The notes beneath the pieces were generated by a model. That model saw only the letters and a program-made list of their open reading frames with translations. It did no database searches and had not been told where the DNA came from. This document shows, in pieces, positions 49,191 through 61,254 of a stretch of DNA of 64,000 bases. Where the stretch lies: assembly GCA_950295325.1 (NCBI GenBank), contig OX485806.1, forward strand, positions 3,224,001-3,288,000, in the 5' to 3' direction. Every line of letters starts with the position of its first letter. Position 1 is the stretch's first letter. The position numbers and the translations under genes were made by a program. The stretch is from Polytrichum commune. Its lineage: Eukaryota; Streptophyta; Polytrichopsida; Polytrichales; Polytrichaceae.

Positions 49191-49601
49191 CACGGGGGGA
49201 TCACACCCCCTTACATTTCATAACCACGTGTGATAAAAGTTTGCTACCCTATATTACATGCCATAGATAATTTTTAAAATTATGATATTTTTTCTACATA
49301 CACATAACCATTGATAATATCTTTTGTATATTTTTTTGAAATTTTAAGTCATCTTCATTTTTTGTAGTAATTTGTTTAGTTCAATGTTGCGTCATTCTAG
49401 TTAGAAACGGTATGTTTTATAAAAAAAAACAAATCATCAAATTTGGTTACCAATTTTTACTATGTAATAGATACTATGTATATCTACTCATGAAAAAAAA
49501 ATCATAAACTTTTGAACCATTTTGGTGATGCTTTATGTAAAAAGTAGATTTTGTTTTATCGCACGTGGTGTTCAACTTGACAATGAAGTGCACCCCCCGT
49601 G
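49191..49601. mobile_element. hAT-like element, 411 bp, 8-bp target duplication
   Basis: The ends CACGGGGGG and CCCCCCGTG are inverted repeats, flanked by ATTGAACA at 49183-49190 and 49602-49609. Eight-base duplications are typical of hAT elements. The related sequence near 24118-24125 has a single ATTGAACA, which is the empty site. Confidence 0.8.
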
Positions 49602-51326
49602 ATTGAACATATGAAGAGAAAACCACAATAAATTCGTCACAATCTAGACAATAAAACCAAAGGAAGCCCATGAGAGCTCCCAGAGCCTCTAGTGCGCAAA
49701 AACGTAGAACCCAAATGTAATACTAACAAGAAGACACATGGTAGTCATAAAGGTCTATGCCCATATGAAAACTATAGATAAAATTGTGAAGTGGATGAAA
49801 CCAACACATCTATTGTCAATTCTTACTGTAAACCTCAAGGCCTTCTTTTGTACATATACTTTTACTTCATAAAATTAAATAGCATATTTAGATGTACGCA
49901 CTAGAGAGAGAAACAAATACCTCCTCCTTACGTATACTATGTACGGTAATGCCTCAAATAGTACCCCTTCTCACACTCATGTTAGTGCATACGTCGTACG
50001 AAGAGTCCACCTTCCATAATTTTTGTCCCATATGGATTTCAATAGACAATTTTGGCACCCGTGACACTTGCACTTCAATAATTCGTTGTCAAGGATGCTA
50101 TAATTTTACGTTATACACTCCCAACTTCCAAGCCCTTGATACACTTATATTGGATGAATGGAGATCACATGTTGCAAAAACCCCACCCAAAGGATGATGA
50201 AATCATCCCAACTTGGATGTCATCCTTGGTTGTCCCAAATTCAAGGCACGGCATGCCTTTTACAAAGTGCACGATATGATAATTTTGCTTTAGCGTGCCC
50301 CACATTATTCATCATCAACCCACGTAAATGATCTTGCAATCGTTTGTTTGTAAATGCATAATTTGACAACATGACACTTGCTCCTCCAAGTCAAATCACG
50401 AAGGCCTGATTAACATCATGCATCGACATTGTTGTCACACGCCCAGATGGTGAACACTTAGTCGAAATAAAAGAGTGACACATTTGCGTCACCCCTGTAT
50501 ACAAAATTTTAGGCCCAGAGAAAGACATGCTTACAAACTCATAGGTAAGAAAAATAACTAAGTATTTACACAAGTTGGAAAAAATGATAAACAATGAAAT
50601 GGTTATTGTACGTGTACCCCAAGAACCCGATGCATGTAACCTTAATGTAAGCTTACAATTCCTATCGTATAAGAAGAACCTAGTGTATCTACAAACTCAA
50701 GAAGATTAACACTCTACAACTATGTGCATTTTTGTATTCCCTACCCTTAAATAATGCCAATGTTGTGCAGTTGCATGGATAGTTGCGTCCAATATTGTGT
50801 GTATCCCATGTGGCCGCACTATATCATAGGCATAGTGTAGACTTCCCATAAACGAATGCAATCTAGTGCACTAGAGATACTATATGAGGATGAATATCAT
50901 CCCACTTGCGGAAGCCGGACCCAAAGGGAGAGATATTCATGCCATTGTGGAACATCTCTTCATATTTGTCATGAAACCGAGGCCTAATAAACCGCTTGCA
51001 AAACACACTCCGTGTCACAAACGGATAGAATTGGGTGGATCTAGAACACATAGGATGGATAGAAATCATCCCACTTTGGATGGCCTTTGTGGATGCCACA
51101 AAACCCAGTTCCAAGCGCCCTTTTGCTAAACATGTGAAGAAGTCCGAGGCCTTTGATACACTTTTTCTTGGATGGATGGATGGATGGATGGAGATCATCC
51201 CACGAGCCGAACTCGAAGAGAGAGCAAATCATCCCATTTTGGATCACCTCCTTAGTTGCCTTGCAAATGAGGCCGAATATGCTTCTTGCAAAATACACTA
51301 AGTTGTGTTCCACAAACAAGAAATTA

Positions 51327-52339
51327 CAGTCAAGACTCTATAAATGTTACAGGTCGGGAGTAGCAAAAAAATAACATATATAGAATTCTACCAAGTAACA
51401 CTTATAGAATTCATACCGATGATTAATAACATTTATAGAAATAACACTTAAAATTTCCGAAAATGAAGAACATAAAGTTTTATAAAAAATGAAAATAAAA
51501 GTACAAATGATAACACATAATTCAACTAAACTATTTGAAAGAAATAATACATATAATAGTAACTTGATGAGATTCTTCCAACTAAACTAACCAAAAGAAA
51601 GAGTCTATAAAAGTTTGACGAGAAGCTTCCAAATGATGAGATAAAACTTCCTTCTGGAGTCCTTGAATGCTCCTAATGTGTGATAGGGCATCGTTTGGTC
51701 TTTGTTCAAACTATTTCTTCAAAGTCTCTAGAGAATGCTCAGCAACACTCAATCCTACAACTTTTTCTACCACATTAGCCATAACCTCATCAACATCAAT
51801 TTCTTGATGTTATGAGGGATACATATCCAAAAACTCCTCATCGGTAGGTTCATAGGGGTTGTTTAAAACAAACTCCATCTCATAATTGAGGTATTCATGA
51901 GCATTCATCACGTCAACCACCTCACTATCAGATGACAACAACGCCAGTTGATGAAGTAGAGTAGCAACTTCATCAACCTCTACCAAGCGCCTAGCTTCAT
52001 CTATCTCCCTCTCAATAGAGATCGAAAAAACACCCGTGTGCCTCCAACATTATTGAATTGATCTCTAAATAAGAGAGAATATTGGACTTGCTTACAAAGA
52101 ATATGGGATAAATGTGATTACATGTTTAAAATGTATGCTCTCATATATTATTACCTTGATTTTCTCAAAATTAACACTTACAGAGTTGCACTTAACAAAG
52201 AAGGGAGTGGAGCATGTTATAACACTTAACACATAACACTCACCAGTCTTACCAATTGTGTTTTTGTAAGGGAGTAAAATTTCTTAACATACATGAAAAT
52301 ATAACGCTTATAGGGTGAACACTTATAGAGTCATGATTG
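51327..52339 (-). mobile_element. pogo/Lemi1-like element, about 1 kb, TA flanks
   Basis: The terminal inverted repeats CA(G/A)TCA(A/T)GACTCTATAA are followed by (A/G)TGTT and flanked by TA at 51325-51326 and 52340-52341. Arabidopsis-type Emigrant/Lemi1 elements have similar CAGT...CTCTATAA ends. It lies inside the repeat D cluster. Confidence 0.8.
51640..52050 (-). pseudogene. C-terminal remnant of a pogo-like transposase
   Basis: The minus strand reads IEREIDEARRLVEVDEVATL, later VVDVMNAHEYLNYE and EPTDEEFLDMYP, a stop, then DVDEVMANVVEK and SVAEHSLETLKK, another stop, and SIQGLQKEVLSH. This acidic layout ending in a helix with LETLKKF-like sequence is that of plant Tigger-type transposases. 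At least two stops break it. The N-terminal and catalytic parts are absent. Confidence 0.55.
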
Positions 52340-54265
52340 TATGTGGTAGACTTAGAAACACGTAAGATGGATGGAAATCATCCAACTTTGATAAGCTTTA
52401 CGCATGCCACAAATCCAAATCCCGACAAAACTTTTGAAAAATACCGCTATTGGTAATAACGTTCGGCACTTTGATGCAATGATAGATACTAATTATAGAG
52501 GTGACAACATGGCATTTTGTAGAGGTTACAAACAATAAAAGAGTGACACATGGCACCTTGATCAAATTTTGGGTTGATTTGTGTCGAACATCATTATCAC
52601 CTATGACGCGGGTATGTCACATGCCCTTGATACACTTTTAATGGATGAATGGATGAATGGATGGATGGATGAAGATAATTCCCAACCTGCAAAAGCCTAA
52701 ACCAAGTGGAAGAGGAAATCATTTCACTTTGAATGTCGTTCTCATGTTGTCCTGAACTAAGGCCTAATAAACCTTAAGAACCAATTACAATATAAGGTAT
52801 GAGACCCAAAACCAACAACTAGGCAATATACCATAGTTATATATTTGGGGGCTTTGAATGTACGACTAAGATACATAATGTTGGATATTAGTTTTGTCGT
52901 GATGTCTACGTTAGGTGGTATGCCTAAGTCATCTACACATTCCACATATTTTTACAAGATACAATTTGGTGCACTACAAACACATTTTGATGGATGGATG
53001 GAAATCATCTCACTTTCCACGGCTTACGTGGTCATCACACAAATCATGCTCAAATGTATGGTCATTGTACATAGTGTTGGTTCTAAGTTATCTCTTGGTT
53101 TTGGACATGTCCACTTTTACGTCCCATAAACCGATACAGTCGTTGGAGTACAATTCAATGTTGGCTAAGTGTATAGGTGGATAGATAGTATTTATAATCA
53201 ACATCAAAAACTGGTGTCCAAGGACCTACATGTGGGTATCAAAATCGAGGCACCAACCAAATGTTGACATTTGGCGAGTACGCTGATCTTATCATACCCA
53301 AGTTGATATTTAAGTCAGTACCCGCCAAAACCATGCCAATACTATGGCGGTTTTGCCTAGGTATGAAGATTTTTGCATCGTACATAGACCCGAATGGTAT
53401 CAAAACTAAAAACAACCCATGTCAAACATTTGCTCTGTCGATTGTATCAAAAAAACCACCTTTGTCCGCATGTATGGAATGGATGAAGATCGTCCCACTT
53501 CGGACAACCTCTTCGTTCCTCACAAAAATCCCTCATATGATTTTACCAAGGTTTGAGGGATTTTCATGGTATATAGACCCGATCAATGTTGAAAGCATAA
53601 AAATTTGTCAAACACTCATACCCTACTAGTACAAAATATTGTAGCTCTCTAGCAGCTTGGGTACCGTCATGCCTAATTATTCATAGAAGTGCAAAAGTAA
53701 GTTAGGCAACCCATAAAACAATATTCTTGAATTGGGCAAATTCAGGAAGTAATTTAAAAGAAACTAGACATTCATCCAAGTCTTCCTATGCTTCATGGTT
53801 GGATTTCCTAATTTCATCTATGATGGCCACGATTAACCTAAACACTCCCCCCTTACCAATTCATGCAAAGCCATGCTTGTATTGTTTTTGGACCATGAGT
53901 GAGATTGATGCCATGTGAAGACACCATTGCAGTTATTTGATGCCACTTTGTTGGATTCCAACGAATGTCACTTGCATTATTGTTTGATATTTGTTTATTT
54001 AATATTTTTTAAACACTCAACAAAATGAACTTCCCATAAATTTAGACACCTTTAAAGTTCATTATTTTATGCCCAATTTACTAAAGAGCTACGGTACTCA
54101 AATAGTAGTAAAAAAACGAATGATACCAATCCAACGCCAATACAAACATGTTGAATGGATGAAGATCATCCCGAATTTGGATATCCTCTTTCATTCGTGA
54201 TACCTCTTCTCTCACCCCAAGTACGTCAAGAAAGGTCTTGCAAAACACATGGGGGAGTCATTGCC

Positions 54266-54960
54266 ATGTGGGGAATAGAAAGGGGAAGGCCCGGGGGATG
54301 CCCATGCCGCCCTTGGTGGCGATGATGTCATACTTAACTTAAACCGCAATAACTTAGTAGTTATGAAGTGTGGAATCCGCAACCACGAAGCTTACGTTGA
54401 TAGAAACAACGGGAATTTCCTTGTGTTTTATTTTATTTTGTTTTGTTTTGGTTTGATTCTCTCTTTTTTTGGGGCGTCACAAATTGCGAAGGGAATCAAA
54501 ACACAAAAGGGGAAGTTATAAGAGCACCCATTTTCCTCGTCACCACATCCTCACCCGGTTCCGAATGCCAATCCATATCCACAATCAACTCCAAATTAAG
54601 ACACCAAGTACAACCGTTGACTTGGTGTGCCCAAACTTCGACCCACAATAGCCCCCCCCCCCCGGAGTTCACTTACTATAATCGAACTCCAACTTGAGCT
54701 CACTTTCCGAAACTTCGAGTCCATGGTGCGACTCTACTCCAATAATTTGACAAATTTTGGGCGCTCCCCGTACACGGCGGAGGTTTTCCTCGCTCGCTCA
54801 CTCGTTTGCTACCACAAACTCGTGCGTTATGTGTGGACTAATTTGGTGGGCACGATTCACAAACTCAAATAGGACGAAGGAAAATGGTTTTTAAAGTGGG
54901 ATATCTATAAAATATAATAATAATAATAATTCATGGACTGCAAGTGGAAACGTTCTTGCT
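54266..54960 (+). other. CpG-containing segment with gene-like frame
   Basis: A frame at 54627-54872 (81 codons) contains FESMVRLYSNNLTNFGRSP and later FLARSLVCYHKLVRYVW, which reads more like protein than the surrounding frames, and CpG is less depleted. A run of 12 C precedes it at 54652-54663. I do not recognise a family. It may be a captured or decayed exon. Confidence 0.25.
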
Positions 54961-54966
54961 TTCTCT

Positions 54967-55125
54967 TGTTTTTTTGTTTTGTTTTGTTTTGTTTTGGGCA
55001 CAAATTGAAAACTGAATTGCAAGAACGGAACCCAATTACAACCACTTCCGAAGAACCAACGCAAAACCAAGGGGAAATCGAGAAATAATACCTGTATGGG
55101 GTCCTAACCTTCCATGTGATAAGGC
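54967..55125 (-). mobile_element. Retroposon family G, tail of AAAAC units
   Basis: The minus strand runs GGAAGGTTAGGACCCC, TATTATTTCTCGATTTCCCC, TTGCGTTGGTTCTTC, TTGCAATTCAGTTTTCAATT then AAAAC repeats. Confidence 0.65.
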
Positions 55126-55829
55126 TTCTTTTCTCTCATGGAGATCACGAGAGTTCTTTTCGTTTCCCTACCTGAAACATGTAGTTTCTGCTATTACTAT
55201 TGTCATCGAATGTTTTTCATACTTCAAATTTATTTAAGATTGCAAACGGTGATAAAATTGTTCATAGTTTGATATGCTTGGTGATAGTTGCTAGAAAAGC
55301 GTGACGTTAATTCGATGAGCACTTTGGTATCCTAAGACCTCCCAATAAGGTAATAATAATATAAAAATCCCCCCTATGGGTTGGTTGATGATTCGTCCAA
55401 TCGAAGTAAAATAGACTAATTTATGGTCTTTGTCCTTGATTTAGGGTTTAATTGTGTTTAGAAAAACATTCAGGTGCTCTAAAATACTCATCAACATTTT
55501 TGACCCACCCCGCCCCCCATGGTTCATCCCCCCTTTAATGGATTTTGTGAACATTCACCCTCTCATGAGTGTGCTTACTTATACCTAATGACACATGGTC
55601 GTTAAGTGGAAATATTCTAAAGGCATGGATCCAACGGATAGTGTTGCAAAAAAGGAAAGAAAGGAGAAGGAATATGGCGTCTAAATTTACCATAAATACG
55701 TGCACCAAAAAGTACGGTGCATGAATTCTGATAGTTCGAGTGCAACATGGATGAAATTGGGTTGCAAGGGTCACTGGTAAGATGAGTGTTCAATATATTT
55801 GTGACATCCTTTGTGTGGACAATATGAAA

Positions 55830-56199
55830 ACTACACTAAATATGACATTTAGTATCACCAATTCTCATCGTCTTGCTCAATACTAATTGTAAACCGTGGT
55901 AGAGTGTCACCAATACTAAATGTTCATCCAACATTATTTGTTATTCCTTGTAAAAACTTTTGGGGGTTAGAGATTTACAATATTGTAATTACTATCACTT
56001 ACTTATCATTTTTTCATCTAAATTTCAATCATCCATGTTAGTATTTCATCTCAAGTTGCTGACAAGGGAAGGTAGGGCTTTGAACTCGTGCATCATCCAT
56101 GACAATATTTGTTCACTTATTCATAAGAAATGTCATCCAAAAATTTACCATAGTGACATTAAATTTACCATGTGACACTAAGTATCATATTTAGTGTAC
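55830..56199 (-). mobile_element. MITE of family A, complete copy, 370 bp
   Basis: The ends CTACACTAAATATGACATTT and the complement of TATCATATTTAGTGTA match the family. It is the inverse of 887-1247 and uninterrupted. No coding capacity. Confidence 0.75.
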
Positions 56200-57505
56200 C
56201 ATTTACATGTTTTGATGTACAAAGATTAAACTTACGATCCCACTTCACGGTGGGGTTTGTGATTGGCTTTAGTGTGGCACACGTCATTTTATCATCACCA
56301 TATGTTACTTTTCTAGTGGCAACTAGGTGGCAACTAGAGAAAGTGACAATGGATGCTTAGTACTAGACAACGTGTCATAAGGCCCACTCTAACTACACAA
56401 CACATACACATATGAATCGGTGTGGCACTAAAATTCATAACAAAGTTTAAGTGTTGGAACGCACTGTTCCAATGGGCCCAAGGACATCAAGGGGAGATTT
56501 CATCTACATGTTGTTGAGTAGTTGCGTAATGTAATGTTAATTAGAGTGATCTTCAATACTTCGTGTGTATCACAAAGCATCATGAGCCACCTTGTCAAGT
56601 TGGCACCCAATGATTGCAAGACAAATAATGTGGATCCATAATGAACAATGCAGGGCATCTTGTAGCATGGCATCACGTCAAATTGCAAAAGCACACAAAA
56701 CATAATAGAACGTGAAGTTTGACGCTCTTTAAAGGGCAATTTCATTATACAACTCGTACTTTTATATCATCCCACTCCACCCAAAATGCACTGCAATGTA
56801 CTTGGAACTTTCACACCATCCTAAACCCTAATATCACAAACATCTTGTACGATCGACCACTTGTATCTGGAAACCAGCCCATCTACGAAGATTTGGGGAA
56901 GAAAAATCTCTTTGTTTCAACAAAACTTTAGAGTATCTAATGATTGCAAAGTTAGAGTTCTCAAATTGGGGCAACTAGTGAAAATAATGTTCTTTTCAAA
57001 CTGGGTGATGTGATGGATGAGGATCCTCAATAAACAAGTTCATATATATATATATATATTGATCCTTACAATTGGTAATACTCGTGGGGCAAGAAAAATC
57101 GCTTCCTCCTTCAAGTCTTAATGACCTTGTACGAGCTTCAAAATCACTTCAAAGCATCATTCCCCCCTCGATTTTTTCAAAAATTGAATTGGACTTGCAT
57201 CCATCTATTTTTAAACATAAAAAAACTCATGTCGAGTGGGGTTGGGCACATCAAGACGTGACCTTGCTCCATGGTGGATCTTCTTTCTAAGAGAGGGAAC
57301 TTGTCGGGCTTTTGGGGGCAATAAAGGGCTAATGTTCATGGCCATGATAAGTTGAGTGCTCAAACACTTGTTGTTGAGGGCCACGGCTAGATGCCCACCT
57401 ATTTGAGTCCCCCCCCCTTCCCCACATATATTAACCAAGGTAAAAAAAAAGTAGTCAATTATATTATTTCCCATGCATGTATGTATTTTAAATCTAATTT
57501 GACTT
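56200..57505. other. Intergenic, nothing recognised
   Basis: AT-rich sequence with an AT run at 57042-57058 and 9-10 C near 57409-57418. No gene or element could be supported. Confidence 0.5.
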
Positions 57506-57510
57506 TAGAA

Positions 57511-57637
57511 CTACACTAAATATGATATTTAGTGTCAACAATTTTCATTGTCTTGCTCAATACTAATTTTAAACCATGATGTAATGTTGCCAACATTGAA
57601 TGTTAGCCTAACAATATTTGTCACTCCTTTCTAGATG
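57511..57637 (-). mobile_element. MITE of family A, half copy
   Basis: It begins CTACACTAAATATGATATTT and follows the first third of 55830-56199 (CTTGCTCAATACTAATT, GTCACTCCTT) before the similarity stops. Confidence 0.65.
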
Positions 57638-57684
57638 TCAAAGACCCGTGTCAATGCAAATGTCAAAGTATGCCAAAATACTTA

Positions 57685-57999
57685 GGATCACTTCACACAT
57701 AAACCAAAGTGAAATTGTGAGGGCCCCTGATTTGTCATCCAAAGGTTGTACCACTAACATTGGCTAGCAGAGTTCGCCTAAGGCCTACCTCTTGCAAATT
57801 CCGGTAGACCTTGAAATATTATTTATAGTATGCTATGGAAGAAGTTGTGTGATTTTTTTCATCCATGATCAAATCTTTGGGACCTTAGGCCTTCACCTTC
57901 CAGCATGAAGTGAACTTGGACGGTCTCGGCCCTTTTGACCAATGAGAGATCCTAGAATGCAATGGACATGGCCATTCGGTCTTGGGCTTGAAGTGGCCC
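57685..57999 (+). mobile_element. PIF/Harbinger-like MITE, 315 bp, TTA duplication
   Basis: The ends GGATCACTTCACAC and GAAGTGGCCC are flanked by TTA at 57682-57684 and 58000-58002. The interior contains TTCCGGTAGACC and GTGAACTTGGACGGTCTC as in 60672-61251, but about 260 bp shorter. Confidence 0.75.
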
Positions 58000-58237
58000 T
58001 TAGTATATGATATCTTGGAGTGAAAATCCCAGAGTTTAGTGTTGGGTAAATCCATGAAATGGAAAAGTATCCGATTGTTAACCCCCTAAATGTCAGCGAG
58101 GATGCTTCGGCGTCCTCAAACGTTCTTTTGGAGCTTTTTAAGGTATCTTGTTTTGATTTTGTGCCTCCTCCAATGTCGTAGGTCGGCAAGTTTTATAAAT
58201 GTTGGAGATAAACTGATTTCATGCCCTCCTCTTGGTT

Positions 58238-58301
58238 ACTACACTAAATATGACATTTAGTGTAACTCCAAATAGTAACTAAATATCATATTTAGTGTAG
58301 T
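58238..58301. mobile_element. Minimal 64-bp foldback with family A ends
   Basis: Arms of 24 bp (ACTACACTAAATATGA then ATTTAGT) match at 23 of 24 positions around a 16-base centre. The ends equal those of family A, but the centre (CTCCAAATAGTAA) resembles family B. Confidence 0.75.
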
Positions 58302-60660
58302 TGGTCAAGCAAATTTAACTTTCGCGTCACCTTGCAGAACAAGGGGTTAAGACCTGACATAAATCTATAACCATATGGAAGGTATCTTGGGGTCTATCTC
58401 ATCATGGGGACAACTCAACAACAATAAATATCATATTTGATGCCAACAACAACAACAACATCGTTGTTGCTTATTGCATAGACTTGCCATCGAAATTGGA
58501 TGGTGCTCAACTATCCCTATCTCTAGAGATAATTATTGATGCCACTTTTGCTCTTATAATGTAGTTGAAAACACGGCACACTTTGTGCCGGAATGTCCCC
58601 TATACAACACCATTAGAGAAGGTAGTATCAGGGAGTCTCAAGTCTTTCTGTCAATTACACCATCAAGTTGATATTAGCCTCTAACTCGTGGAGGCTACCA
58701 CACTCCGCCACTCTAGGGAATTAGCTGGTTTGACATCACCTTATGTATTTTTAGTCCCACAAGCCTTTCGGCTTCCCGGACTTTAAAATCAATTTCATTA
58801 TGAACCATGATGATACTAGTATGAGATCTGTTACATCCCCATCACATGGTGACATTTGTTGGGTCTCGGATGTGAGTGAAGCCCACCTATATAAGGGTTT
58901 TGTTTGATGGGATTTTTTCTCATATCAACTCCTATAAACACCTCCGAATCGCCAACACTCTACTTACCTTGAACCGTTCTCCACGGTGTAAGAGTGCCCA
59001 GGCCCATGGAGTGATGGTTTTAGGTGCAATTAGTGGTGCAACCTCGCAGTGGCCTCCCCCACCTCCATGTAGGGTAGGTAACGGGTTCCACTCTATCTCA
59101 GGTTGGTTCAAGATGGGTTTAGGGTGGCTTGGCGGTGCCTATTCTAGCCATTTTTTACACATGCACGTGCATGAGCATGTGTGTGTGTGTGTGTGGAGGG
59201 GGGAGGGGTCGCAGTTCTAACCATTCTATTCACAAAGCCGAAGAGGTAGGCCCACAAAGCATGAAGGGTGTCAATTACGGGCATAAAGGGGGTGAATACC
59301 CAGGATGCAAGGTGATGGTTTTGTAACCGAACCAGTGGGATCATAAAGTTGGCCATGCGGCTTTGCACATTATTATTAGTTGGGCTTTGATCTAGATTGA
59401 GTCTAGTACCCAACTATGTAGTGTTAGTTCTAGGCAACCTTGTGTTAGTTCTATGCAGCAAAGGTGAGGATCCTCATCACATGCAAAGTCATCATACACG
59501 GAGCTGCTTAGGGATTGGTTTAAGGAAGCTAGGGGTTTCGACTTTGAATATTCATCGAACATTCAATCGAGGCTAAATTTTTTTGGGTCTTCACACTTAT
59601 GTTAACCCCTAAAGGACCGGGGGTGTTTTAGCTTAGGTCATGTTTTCTTGATTAGCTCTTGTAGCAAGCTCAATTTCTTATTAGTGTGGGGTAATTTTCA
59701 CGATCGGCACCGTTGAAACTAAAGAAGACTTACATAGCTTGTTTATGAAAAAAAGATCAACAAGATCGCACAATTTCTGAGAAATTGCCACCGTTGAGAA
59801 GATTGATGGAAATTGTTCGGGCAGGGGGTACTTTGTACTTATGCTGGAATCAGATTGCTTAGAAGTGCTCCAAAACATCTGAAATTTTTACCACATGTAA
59901 AGAACATTATGACCCTCATGTGGAATTTTTTTCGTCAAATTCTGAGGTGTGGAAAAAAAGATATGGGACTTTGAAGTCTCCAAGCAATGAGATTGGGCCC
60001 AAAAACTGAAAACTCAAAGAATTTGCCAAAAATCCAATCCTTCATCATTTTCTGATCGGAAAAGACCATTGGATCCATCTTGCAAAAACAGCCAGGGTCC
60101 TCTCCCCGCAAATTTGGGCTTCTTTGGAACAATCTCATGAAATTTGCACTTTTCTACAATCAAAAGCCCCCTGGGGGCCTTACGGTCCTTTAGGGGTAAA
60201 GCCCCAAGGCTAAATATGACTTTACTTTTCAATATCAACCACACATCCATATGTATGTGCAATCGCTTAAAGTGGTTGGGTTCAAGCACCTTCTAACTTA
60301 CCTAAGGGCAAGGCCTCCGGAATCTCCTCTCTAACAAGAGTCCTTTTTAAATAGTGAAGCTTCTCATTAGGCCGGATGGTGTACTGGACTGCATGCTCAC
60401 TCATTCAGAGCAGTGCTCATTTCACTGCGGCTCCAAATTGGTACACTTGCCTTCGATGTGCCCAGTAGAGTAGTGGCGAAATTGACCCCCACTAATGAAG
60501 CGGGAGAATCTGAGTGCTCAGTTACACATGAGCCCAGTTGAGTTTGAGACAATATTCGGTACTTGTCCCTCATTCTACAGGAATCTATGGAGTATACGTT
60601 GATTTTAATGAAGGAAAACCCAAATGATCATCACAACATGTAACCAGTTGGACTTGGAAA
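58302..60660. other. Intergenic, nothing recognised
   Basis: Mixed sequence with AAC triplets near 58446-58460 and GT repeats at 59179-59196. Short open frames show no recognised motif. Confidence 0.45.
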
Positions 60661-60671
60661 CCACTAAGGAA

Positions 60672-61251
60672 GGGCCGCTTCACACATGAGCCAAGAGCCG
60701 TGACCTTGTAATGGTGAGGACCCTTGACTCTCATCCAAAGGCCGTACCATGGGTGTTGAGAAAGCCATTTTATGTAGTCTTTGGCCCTCAAGCATAGTGT
60801 GAAGTGAGAATGAACCATGTTGCGGGACCATTGCATATTTTGTTGGCGGGAAAAGAGGGGAGGATTTGGTTTAATATAATATGTCTCCAAGTTTATTAAT
60901 TTAAGATAACTACTTGGTGGTGTTTGTCTGTCCTGGAATCTGCCATGCAATCTGTCCTGAAATCTGTCCTGCTGGAAAAAATATATTAAAAAAATCATGG
61001 TCTCCTGGAATTTGCGTCAAGCCCACCTCTTGGAGGTGGGTCTGACGCAAATTCCGGTAGACCATGCACCCTTATCCACAACTAGCCATGTAGGACTCCA
61101 TGTAGACTTTTCATCCACGAACTTTTCTTTGGGCCTTTAGGCCTTCACCTCCTAGTGTGAAGTGAACTTGGACGGTCTCCGCCTTTTCGACCAATGAGAG
61201 CTCTTACATTTCCATGGTCAAGGGCCTTCAGCCTTGTGTGTGAAGTGGCCC
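60672..61251 (+). mobile_element. PIF/Harbinger-like MITE, about 580 bp
   Basis: The ends GGGCCGCTTCACACATGAGC and GTGTGAAGTGGCCC are inverted repeats. The right flank is TAA (61252-61254); the left flank has TAAGGA before the end and is less clean. A strong internal palindrome CCACCTCTTGGAGGTGG lies at about 61024-61040. It is the inverse of 42145-42643. Confidence 0.7.
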
Positions 61252-61254
61252 TAA

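Larger units (their letters stand above)
48100..50012 (+). mobile_element. Truncated long-TIR element carrying two younger insertions
   Basis: Segments 48165-48208, 49071-49190 and 49610-50012 align in order with 23970-24527. The left terminal repeat is missing. The two gaps are exactly the elements at 48209-49070 and 49191-49601. Confidence 0.6.
50145..54260. repeat. Cluster of degenerate repeats D
   Basis: Units built from ATGGATGGA, GATCATCCCACTT(T/C)GGAT, CTTGCAAAACACA and GCCTTTGATACACTT recur near 50145, 50885, 51055, 51160, 51225, 52365, 52640, 52985, 53475 and 54155. Spacing is irregular and the copies differ greatly. GGAT microsatellites lie at 51170-51192 and 52642-52668. Many apparent frames here are repeat. 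Confidence 0.5.
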
